A program made the position numbers and the translations under genes. From positions 744,001 through 808,000 of the forward strand of contig NC_014216.1 of NCBI RefSeq assembly GCF_000092205.1: 64,000 nucleotides of DNA. The letters run 5' to 3'. The first letter of the stretch is position 1, and the number at the start of each line of letters is the position of its first letter. The notes under the pieces were generated by a model. The model was given only the letters and a program-made list of their open reading frames with translations, was not told the origin of the DNA and searched no databases. This document shows positions 44,951-51,489 of the stretch, piece after piece. The DNA comes from Desulfurivibrio alkaliphilus AHT 2. Its GTDB lineage: Bacteria; Desulfobacterota; Desulfobulbia; Desulfobulbales; Desulfurivibrionaceae.

Positions 44951-47263
44951 ATGGCAAGTCAAATCAGTGCCGATCAGCTGGAAATAATTCGGGAATTCAT
45001 CCAGGAGTGCACCGATCTGCTGGATCATCTGGAGCCGGTGATCGTCGGCTTCGGGGAGTTCACCCGGGACGGCGACTTCACCCCCGGAGAGGAAAATATG
45101 GCCATCCTGCACGAGGTTTTCCGGCTCTTTCATTCCATCAAGGGCAGTGCCGGTTTTTTGAATTTCAGCCACATGTCCACCACCGCCCATGCCGCTGAGA
45201 ACCTGCTGGACAAAATCCGCAAGGGTGAAATGGCCATGAACGCCGGGCATGTGGACCTGCTCTGCGCCACCTGCGATTTCATGCGGGGCTGCCTGGACGA
45301 AGTGGCGACCGGCTACAGCGACGAGGGCATGGCCGCCAAGGCCGCCGAGTTGACCGGCAGCCTGAAACATTCCCTGGCGGCCGACAGCCCGGCGACCGCG
45401 CCGGCGGCCCCGGCTTCGAGTCCGGGTGCCGCGCCCAGGTCGGCCGGCGGGGCGGAAGCGGCGGCGGAGCTGGAAATCGAGGTAACCCCGGAGATGATTA
45501 CCGCCTTCGTCCAGGAGGCCGGGGAGCAACTCCAGGCCCTGGAAGAGGGTTTTCTGGCCTGGAGCGACAAGGGCGAAGAGGCCACCGATATCGGTGAACT
45601 CTACCGCAAGATGCACAGCTTCAAGGGCAACTGCGGCTTTGTCGGGCTGGCCGATCTGGAAAGACTAAGCCACCGGATGGAAACCGTACTGGACGTGGTC
45701 AAGGCCGGCTCCGGCAAGGCCCGGGCCAAGCCCGCCGATGCCCTGCTCAACCTCTGCGATGTGCTGAAAGAGGCCCTGACCGACCTGGCCGCCGGGGGCC
45801 AAGGCAAAATCGACGGTCTTGATCTCTATCTTGACCTGCTCAACGACCTGATCCCCACCGGCTGGGGGGACAACCCGGTGCGGTCCAGGGCGCCCAAGCT
45901 GGGGGAAATTCTCTTGGCCCAGGGTCGCATCACCGAGGATACACTGGATGAGGCATTGAGTAGCCAGGCTCGGCCGCTGGGCGAGATCCTGGTGGAGAAG
46001 GGTGCGGTAACGCCGGAGGATGTTAACCAGGCCCTGGCCAGCCAGCAGCAGGCGGCGGGGGCACCACGGCCGGCGGCCGCCCCGCCGCCGGCGCTGAAAA
46101 GGCAGGACCTGCGGGTGGACCTGGAAAAAATCGATACCCTGATCAACCTCATCGGCGAATTGGTCATCTCCGAGAACATGCTGGTCAACAACCCGGACCT
46201 GGAAGGGCTGGAACTGGAGAACTTCGCCAAAACGGCCCAGCAGATGGGCAAGATCGTCAAAGAGTTGCAGGAAGTATCCATGGCCATCCGAATGATTCCG
46301 GTTTCCGGGCTGTTCAACCGGATGACCCGCCTGGTACACGACCTTTCTCGCAAGTCCGGCAAGAAGGCCGAGCTGGTGCTGGGCGGTACTGAAACCGAGG
46401 TGGACAAGACGGTGATAGAAAAGGTCACCGACCCGCTGGTGCATCTGATCCGCAACTCCATGGACCACGGCCTGGAAAATGGCGAAGAGCGCAAGGCCGC
46501 CGGGAAGCCGCCCACCGGCACCCTGCGCCTGAGTGCCAGCCACGAAGAGGGCGCGGTGTTGATCCGGCTGGAAGATGACGGCCGGGGGCTCAACCGGGAT
46601 AAGATCCTTGCCAAGGCCCGCGAGAAGGGGTTGCTCGACGGCGATGGCAGCGAACTCAGCGACAAGGAAGTGGCGGCAATGATCTTTCAACCCGGTTTTT
46701 CCACCGCCGATCAGGTCACCGATGTTTCCGGCCGGGGGGTGGGGATGGACGTGGTCAAGCAAAACCTCAACCAGATCAAGGGTAAGATCGATATCGACAG
46801 CCAGCCGGGCCGCGGCACCGTGATCAACCTGCGGATTCCGCTGACCATGGCCATCCTCGACGGGATGATGGTCCAGGTCGGAACCAGCCGCTACATTATC
46901 CCCACCCTCTCCATCCGGGAGTCTTTCCGGCCGGCCCCCGAGGCCGTCACGGTCAACCCCGATGGCCTGGAGATGGTGAGGGTACGGGAGAATTTTTACC
47001 CGGTGATCCGGCTCCATGAGCTGCACCAGATCGAAGCGGCGGTGGAGGAGCTGGGGCAGGGTATTCTGGTGCTGCTGGAAAATCAGGATCGCTGTATCTG
47101 TTTGCTGGTTGACGAAATTATCGGCCAGCAGCAGACGGTGATCAAGGGGCTTTCCGAATATATCGGCAGAATTGGTCAGGCCAGCTGTGTTTCCGGCTGC
47201 ACCATAATGGGCAACGGCGAGGTTTGCCTGATTCTCGATGTTGGCAGCCTGACGGAACTTTAA
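44951..47263 (+). CDS. cheA: Chemotaxis histidine kinase CheA with two Hpt domains and MshEN-like insert
   Basis: 770 residues, ATG behind GAGGAGAAAG. Order: Hpt1 with FHSIKGSAGF (His61); Ala/Pro linker; Hpt2 with MHSFKGNCGF (His222); two short repeats LGEILLAQGRITEDTLDEAL and LGEILVEKGAVTPEDVNQAL (314-366) resembling the N-terminal MshE/PilB nucleotide-binding motif; dimerisation domain (387-450); HATPase (HLIRNSMDHGLEN, DVSGRGVGMDVVK); C-terminal CheW-like domain (about 625-770). A conventional P2 CheY-docking domain is not evident. MshEN modules in ATPases can bind c-di-GMP, so the insert might link c-di-GMP to kinase activity; that is inference. Confidence 0.94.
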   Translation: MASQISADQLEIIREFIQECTDLLDHLEPVIVGFGEFTRDGDFTPGEENMAILHEVFRLFHSIKGSAGFLNFSHMSTTAHAAENLLDKIRKGEMAMNAGHVDLLCATCDFMRGCLDEVATGYSDEGMAAKAAELTGSLKHSLAADSPATAPAAPASSPGAAPRSAGGAEAAAELEIEVTPEMITAFVQEAGEQLQALEEGFLAWSDKGEEATDIGELYRKMHSFKGNCGFVGLADLERLSHRMETVLDVVKAGSGKARAKPADALLNLCDVLKEALTDLAAGGQGKIDGLDLYLDLLNDLIPTGWGDNPVRSRAPKLGEILLAQGRITEDTLDEALSSQARPLGEILVEKGAVTPEDVNQALASQQQAAGAPRPAAAPPPALKRQDLRVDLEKIDTLINLIGELVISENMLVNNPDLEGLELENFAKTAQQMGKIVKELQEVSMAIRMIPVSGLFNRMTRLVHDLSRKSGKKAELVLGGTETEVDKTVIEKVTDPLVHLIRNSMDHGLENGEERKAAGKPPTGTLRLSASHEEGAVLIRLEDDGRGLNRDKILAKAREKGLLDGDGSELSDKEVAAMIFQPGFSTADQVTDVSGRGVGMDVVKQNLNQIKGKIDIDSQPGRGTVINLRIPLTMAILDGMMVQVGTSRYIIPTLSIRESFRPAPEAVTVNPDGLEMVRVRENFYPVIRLHELHQIEAAVEELGQGILVLLENQDRCICLLVDEIIGQQQTVIKGLSEYIGRIGQASCVSGCTIMGNGEVCLILDVGSLTEL

Positions 47264-47303
47264 CAACCTTGAGTAAAACGTACTGTTAAGCGAGGGGTGA
47301 AAG

Positions 47304-47399
47304 ATGGAAGTCAAGAACCGGAAAAAGGTTGCGGAGGCTGTTTTGGTTGACCTCAGTGCGTTGAAAACCAATGCCAGTGGCAGGAATGGTCATGGCTGA
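47304..47399 (+). pseudogene. 5' part of the Hpt gene, out of frame with the rest
   Basis: ATG 47304 follows GCGAGGGGTGAAAG and reads 31 codons, ending VLVDLSALKTNASGRNGHG and a TGA. The residues DLSALKTNASGRN followed by MADKLAEHIREAL from the next frame give a normal Hpt N-terminus, so one extra base near 47388-47392 probably split the gene. Alternatively it is a leader ORF with restart at the overlapping ATG 47392. Confidence 0.5.
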
Positions 47400-47685
47400 T
47401 AAACTGGCGGAGCATATCCGGGAGGCGCTGCCTCAAAGCCTGGCTCAATTGCGCCAAGCGATTGATGACAACAACCCCCGGGAGATGAGCCGCCAGGCCC
47501 ATGCCCTGAAAAGTCCGCTGGCCACCTTTGGCGCCTTGGGGGCCTTCAGGCTGGCCCGGGAAATGGAATTGCGGGGGGAGGCGGGTGATATGAGCCGTTC
47601 TTTGGCCCTGCTGGTCACCCTTGAAGGTGAAACGCAGCGTATTATTGATTTTTTTAACGATCCTGACTGGCGGGATCAAGTTTAA
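47371..47685 (+). CDS. Histidine phosphotransfer (Hpt) domain protein, N-terminus affected by frameshift
   Basis: About 95-104 residues with the Hpt helix RQAHALKSPLATFGA (phosphoacceptor His44 counting from ATG 47371). In-frame ATGs at 47371, 47386 and 47392 have weak or no ribosome site, while a strong one precedes the out-of-frame ATG at 47304. It lies between cheA and a CheY-like receiver, suggesting a relay step within the chemotaxis system. Helices 2-4 that carry the histidine are intact, so the shortened product may still work. Confidence 0.75.
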   Translation: MPVAGMVMADKLAEHIREALPQSLAQLRQAIDDNNPREMSRQAHALKSPLATFGALGAFRLAREMELRGEAGDMSRSLALLVTLEGETQRIIDFFNDPDWRDQV

Positions 47686-47717
47686 ACAGTGCCGCAGACA
47701 TCAAAAGGAGAGACAGG

Positions 47718-48119
47718 ATGAGAACACTGGTGGCGGAAGATGATTTTGTCAGTCGGACGGTTTTGCAGGAAATCCTGACACCCTATGGCACCGTCCACCT
47801 GGCGGTGGACGGTGAGGAGGCCCTGGCGGCCTACGAGCGGGCCATTACCACCAGACAACCCTACGATCTGATCTGCCTGGATATCATGATGCCGAAACTG
47901 GACGGCCAGGAGGTTTTGCGCCGTATTCGGCAGCGGGAGAAAGAGCTGGGCATCGGCGGCTCGGATATGGCCAGGATCCTGATGGTCACCGCCCTGGGGG
48001 ACGCCAAGAACATCATGACGGCCCTGGTCAAGGGTTCCTGCGAGGGTTACCTGGTCAAGCCCATCCGGCGCGAGAAGCTGTTGGAGCAGTTGCGTAAACT
48101 GGACATGATCCAGGAATAA
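47718..48119 (+). CDS. CheY-like single-domain response regulator
   Basis: 133 residues consisting of one receiver: acidic pair EDD at 7-9, phosphoacceptor Asp55 in LICLDIMMPKLDG, Thr in MVTALGD and Lys-Pro in VKPIRREKL. The ATG follows AAAGGAGAGA. It comes straight after cheA and the Hpt gene and so is the likeliest CheY of this cluster, although other stand-alone receivers are at 49668 and 50556. Confidence 0.93.
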   Translation: MRTLVAEDDFVSRTVLQEILTPYGTVHLAVDGEEALAAYERAITTRQPYDLICLDIMMPKLDGQEVLRRIRQREKELGIGGSDMARILMVTALGDAKNIMTALVKGSCEGYLVKPIRREKLLEQLRKLDMIQE

Positions 48120-48139
48120 AACAGCCTGAGGCCGCCGGC

Positions 48140-48640
48140 ATGTTGAAAAGCAAAGTGGTGGGAGTGGGCGAGTTCGCCGTTTCCAGCGATCCGGGGGAGG
48201 TGGTGAAAACCTTTGCCCTGGGTTCCTGTGTGGCGGTGATCTTTCTCCACAAGCCCACCCGCACCGTGGGGCTGATCCATGTCGCCCTGCCGGAATCGTT
48301 GATCAGCCCGGATATCGCGGCCAAGCGCCCGGGCTACTTTGCCGATACCGGGGTGGAGGCCATCCTCAAGGAGATGGGCAGGTGTACCGGGACCTGCAGC
48401 ACCAAGCTGGCCCAGGGGATGGTGGTCAAGATGGCCGGGGGGGCCAACGTGATGGATGCCAACAACACCTTCAATATCGGTAAACGCAATATTTTGGCCC
48501 TGAAAAAGATCCTCTGGCCTTTGGGCATGGGGCCGGTGGCCGAGGATGTGGGCGGGGGGATCAGCCGCACGGTGGCGGTGACGGTGGGAACCGGGCGGGT
48601 GATGCTGTCGTGCGCCGCCAAGGGGGAGTGGGAACTATGA
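48140..48640 (+). CDS. cheD: Chemoreceptor glutamine deamidase CheD
   Basis: Deamidates receptor glutamines and, in CheC/CheX-containing systems, links receptor state to the CheY phosphatase. 166 residues with the triad positions known from Thermotoga CheD: Thr24, Cys30 (TFALGSC) and His47 (GLIHVAL), then the KMAGGANVMDANNTFNIGKRN stretch. Its TGA overlaps the next ATG (ATGA). A CheX-like protein encoded 1.4 kb downstream would be a possible partner. Confidence 0.95.
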   Translation: MLKSKVVGVGEFAVSSDPGEVVKTFALGSCVAVIFLHKPTRTVGLIHVALPESLISPDIAAKRPGYFADTGVEAILKEMGRCTGTCSTKLAQGMVVKMAGGANVMDANNTFNIGKRNILALKKILWPLGMGPVAEDVGGGISRTVAVTVGTGRVMLSCAAKGEWEL

Positions 48641-49494
48641 AAAGTAAAGAGCAAAAGGCGGCGATTGACCAGGCCATTGGCCGTTTGCCCCGCCTTTCCG
48701 CCGCCGCCATCCGCCTGTTACGCCTGGTCCAGGAGCCCGATCATGGCCTGGCCGAGGTGGTGGCCATCGTCAAAAATGATGCCCTGCTCACCTCCCGGGT
48801 TTTAATGGTGGTCAACTCGCCGGTTTATGGTCGCCTAAACAAAATAACCGGCATTGACCACGCGGTGTCCCTGCTGGGGGAAGACCTGGTGGTGGGGGCG
48901 GCCATGAAAGAGGCCGCCGGCCTGCTACTGGACAAAAAACTCGACGGTTACGCCGCCGAGGAGGGGGAGTTGTGGCGGCATAACCTGAAGACCGCCCTGG
49001 CCGCCAAGATCCTGGCCCGGCAAACCACCGGCAAGGTCGCCCCGGAACTGGCCTTTACCTGTGGCCTGCTCCATGACTTGGGCAAGGCGGTGATCTCCGA
49101 TTACCTGGGGGATAACGCCGGCCGGATCCGCCGGGCGGTGGAACAGGGCAAAGTGGCCGATTTCCTCGCCGCCGAGCGGGTTTTGCTGGGGATTGATCAT
49201 GCCGAGGCAGGCTTTACCATCGCCACCAAGTGGTCCCTGCCCGTTCCCCTGCCCGAGGTCTGCCGCTTCCACCACACCCCCGGCCAGGCCCCGCCGATGT
49301 GGCGGGAGTTACTCTACATTGTCCACCTGGCCGATATTGTTGCCATGCTCTCGGGGGTCGGCACCGGGGCCGACACCCTGCAGTACCACCTGGATAGAAA
49401 TTATGAAGCTTACCTGACCCTAGACGAAAAGGGGCTGCCCATGGTGGTTTTGCAGGTGGAGGAGGAGTTTAGCAAGGTGGCGGAGGTTTTTTAG
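48637..49494 (+). CDS. HDOD domain signalling protein
   Basis: 285 residues, start ATG 48637 overlapping the cheD stop. HDOD domain (about residues 10-205): LPRLSAAAIRLLRLVQEPD, ALLTSRVLMVVNSPVYG, ITGIDHAVSLLGED, AFTCGLLHDLGKAVISDYL. HDOD is a degenerate HD fold without proven hydrolase activity, often found with c-di-GMP and chemotaxis proteins. The HD pair in LLHDLGK is retained. Ends just before a palindromic repeat. Confidence 0.9.
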   Translation: MKSKEQKAAIDQAIGRLPRLSAAAIRLLRLVQEPDHGLAEVVAIVKNDALLTSRVLMVVNSPVYGRLNKITGIDHAVSLLGEDLVVGAAMKEAAGLLLDKKLDGYAAEEGELWRHNLKTALAAKILARQTTGKVAPELAFTCGLLHDLGKAVISDYLGDNAGRIRRAVEQGKVADFLAAERVLLGIDHAEAGFTIATKWSLPVPLPEVCRFHHTPGQAPPMWRELLYIVHLADIVAMLSGVGTGADTLQYHLDRNYEAYLTLDEKGLPMVVLQVEEEFSKVAEVF

Positions 49495-49543
49495 GAAGGA
49501 GTAACCGTGCACCAGTAGTACTGACTTACCGGTCAAACGGGCC

Positions 49544-49651
49544 GTAATCGTTCAGCAGTGCCGCAGATTCGGGCAAGCAGCCAGGTGCAGCGTACACCGG
49601 GTACTCAAGCCTGGCTGATCGCCCGAAGGTGCGGTGCTGCTGAACGATTAC
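49544..49651 (-). repeat. Long palindromic intergenic repeat, copy 2
   Basis: Read on the minus strand this matches copy 1 (13550-13656) closely through GCAGCACCGCA-C/T-CTTCGGGC, GATCAGCCAGGCTTG and GCTTGCCCGAATCTGC. The outer arms here are GTAATCGTT / AACGATTAC instead of GCAAACGT / ACGTTTGC, and the loop is GTAC-CCG-GTAC. It lies between the HDOD gene and a CheY-like gene; the ribosome site of the latter follows immediately. Confidence 0.85.
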
Positions 49652-49667
49652 AGGAAGGGAGGAGTTT

Positions 49668-50069
49668 ATGCGTATTGTTATCGTGGATGATTCCGCCACC
49701 GCCCGGATGTTCATCCGGCGTTGCCTGGAAATCGCCGGTTTCCGGGAGGCGGAGATCATTGAGGCGGAAAACGGCCGCCAGGCCCTGGAAACGATCCGGC
49801 GGCAACGAGTGGATCTGGTACTCACCGATCTGACCATGCCGGTGATGGATGGCTCCACCCTGCTTAAGTGGATGAAAAGCAACCCTGAGCTGGCCGACAC
49901 CAAGGTGCTGGTGGTAAGCAGTGCCGGCAATCCCGCCAAGGAAAAAGAATTACTGGAACTGGGAGCCATGGCGGTGCTTGGCAAGCCGGTCTCCCCGGCC
50001 AGGATCAGCGCCCTGTTGCAGGGCCTGCTGCCACCGCAGAGTGAGCCAAAAGGATGGGACGATGAATGA
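49668..50069 (+). CDS. CheY-like single-domain response regulator
   Basis: 133 residues, one receiver: VDDSATARMFIRR at the start, Asp54 in LVLTDLTMPVMDG, Ser in VVSSAGN and Lys-Pro in LGKPVSPARI. Preceded by AGGAAGGGAGGAG. It overlaps the following CheX-like gene by eight bases, so receiver and phosphatase are probably a matched pair. Confidence 0.93.
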   Translation: MRIVIVDDSATARMFIRRCLEIAGFREAEIIEAENGRQALETIRRQRVDLVLTDLTMPVMDGSTLLKWMKSNPELADTKVLVVSSAGNPAKEKELLELGAMAVLGKPVSPARISALLQGLLPPQSEPKGWDDE

Positions 50070-50571
50070 GACAAGTGCTTGGGATGAATTGTTGCCCAAG
50101 GTGATGGCGGAGGTCATGGAAAATACCGCCTTCACCGAGGCTCGGCCGGTGGCCGAGGCGCCGTGCTTTGACGAGGGGGTGAGGAGTGTCGCCCTGTTGG
50201 TCCACGACCCGGTGCAGGGGGAGTTTCGTCTGCTGATGGCCGAGCCCCTGGTCAAGCATCTGGCCGCCACGGTGTATGGTCCGGTGCTGGAGGAGATTGA
50301 CGAAGCGATCGAAAACGATTTTCTGGCCGAGTTGCTCAACACCATTGCTGGTCGTCTGCTGGGGGAGATGCTGCCCCCGGAGTGCAGTTTTCAGCTGGGC
50401 CTGCCCGAGTCGCGGGAGGGCCTGGCGGCCTGTTCGCACCCACCCTGCCTGAGTTGGCATTTCACCATCGAAGAGCTGAACTGCACCATCTCCCTGCACG
50501 GTGAAACCCTGCTGGCCTTGCGGCGGCCGCCGACCCCCGCCGATGATGAGGCCGGTTATTCCTTTTTGTAG
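50062..50571 (+). CDS. CheX-type CheY-P phosphatase
   Basis: 169 residues from ATG 50062. The CheC/CheX/FliY family dephosphorylates CheY-P; the catalytic ExxN signature is present as AELLNTIAGRLL (Glu90, Asn93). Only one such helix is obvious, as in CheX. Starts inside the end of the CheY-like gene. The last 16 bases overlap the last 16 of the convergent minus-strand cheY-like gene. Family call rests on the motif and length; overall similarity is modest. Confidence 0.8.
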   Translation: MNETSAWDELLPKVMAEVMENTAFTEARPVAEAPCFDEGVRSVALLVHDPVQGEFRLLMAEPLVKHLAATVYGPVLEEIDEAIENDFLAELLNTIAGRLLGEMLPPECSFQLGLPESREGLAACSHPPCLSWHFTIEELNCTISLHGETLLALRRPPTPADDEAGYSFL

Positions 50572-50954
50572 CGTGTTATTACCTGGTTGATGCTCTCCTT
50601 GAGTTTTTCTATTTTAAAGGGTTTCAGTACGTAGCCTTTGGCGCCGGCTTCAATGGCCTCAATGACCATCTGCTCCTGGCCGTGGGAGGTGACCATGATG
50701 ATCAGGGCGTCGGGGTCCATGGCCAGGATGCGGCTGGTGGCGGCGATGCCGTCCATTTCCGGCATGGTGATATCCATGGTTACCAGGTCGGGCCGGGGTA
50801 AGCCTTTGTCTTTAAGGTACTTGAAGGTCTCCACCGCTTCCATGCCGCTTTTGCAGGTTTTGCTTACCTGGTGACCAAGCTGCTCCAGCATGGCCCCCAG
50901 TTTTTTTATGGTTAAAGCCGAGTCGTCGACAACCATTATCTCGAGATTAGTCAT
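50556..50954 (-). CDS. CheY-like response regulator of the hydrogenase-kinase operon
   Basis: 132 residues from ATG 50954, chosen for the AGAGGGAA upstream; a further ATG five codons earlier is in frame. Receiver with VVDDSALTIKKLG, Asp61 in LVTMDITMPEMDG, Thr in MVTSHGQ and Lys-Pro in VLKPFKIEKL. The start overlaps the CheX-like stop by eight bases. Last gene of the five-gene minus-strand operon; it should receive phosphate from the dihaem kinase. Confidence 0.93.
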   Translation of the reverse strand: MTNLEIMVVDDSALTIKKLGAMLEQLGHQVSKTCKSGMEAVETFKYLKDKGLPRPDLVTMDITMPEMDGIAATSRILAMDPDALIIMVTSHGQEQMVIEAIEAGAKGYVLKPFKIEKLKESINQVITRYKKE

Positions 50955-51489
50955 TGATTCCCTCTGCATAGTCCAGGTTCATGGTAAAAAAATCTTTCGG
51001 TCCGACAAAATGAATACTCATCAGGCCGGCGCCGGTTACAATTTGAATGGTCCGGAAAGTCGCCCCTTTGTGACGGGTAATGGTTTTGGCTTCATTGATC
51101 ACCACCGGGGGGGTAATAGAAATGGTTTTCCCTTTTGTCTCATGGCCGGCAATGGCGTTGCCCGCCACGATGTTAATCATTTCCGCCACTGCTTCCTCCC
51201 GCATCTCATCCCGTTCATCGTCGGCGATTTGCAACCCTTCGGCACTGGCGGTAAGAATTTTTTCGGCCAGGTCATGGTCGAAGCTGAAGGCCACCAGCAA
51301 GCGGATTTCCGCGTCCAGAGCCAGGATTGAGGTCAATTCCCGCAACTGCATCCGCACCACGTCCTCCCCGGCCTGGTACGCCTTGTTTACGGGGATTTCC
51401 AGCTCCTCCTTCAGGTATTCGATGGTCCGTTTGCCGATGGCCTGCATCAGGCGGCGCACCCGGCCGCTATTGAGCTTGTCGTTGCTCAT
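50947..51489 (-). CDS. CheX-type CheY-P phosphatase of the hydrogenase-kinase operon
   Basis: 180 residues from ATG 51489, with GGAGGAG upstream inside the end of the kinase gene (23-base overlap). The catalytic ExxN is clear in EEAVAEMINIVAGNA (Glu103, Asn106), as in Thermotoga CheX. A N-terminal helical extension of about 40 residues precedes the domain. Being between a CheA-like kinase and a CheY, it would reset the response. Confidence 0.86.
   Translation of the reverse strand: MSNDKLNSGRVRRLMQAIGKRTIEYLKEELEIPVNKAYQAGEDVVRMQLRELTSILALDAEIRLLVAFSFDHDLAEKILTASAEGLQIADDERDEMREEAVAEMINIVAGNAIAGHETKGKTISITPPVVINEAKTITRHKGATFRTIQIVTGAGLMSIHFVGPKDFFTMNLDYAEGIND

Noticed and set aside
45665-47371. 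568-codon minus-strand frame opposite cheA
   Set aside because: No domain pattern; cheA has all its signatures on the plus strand.
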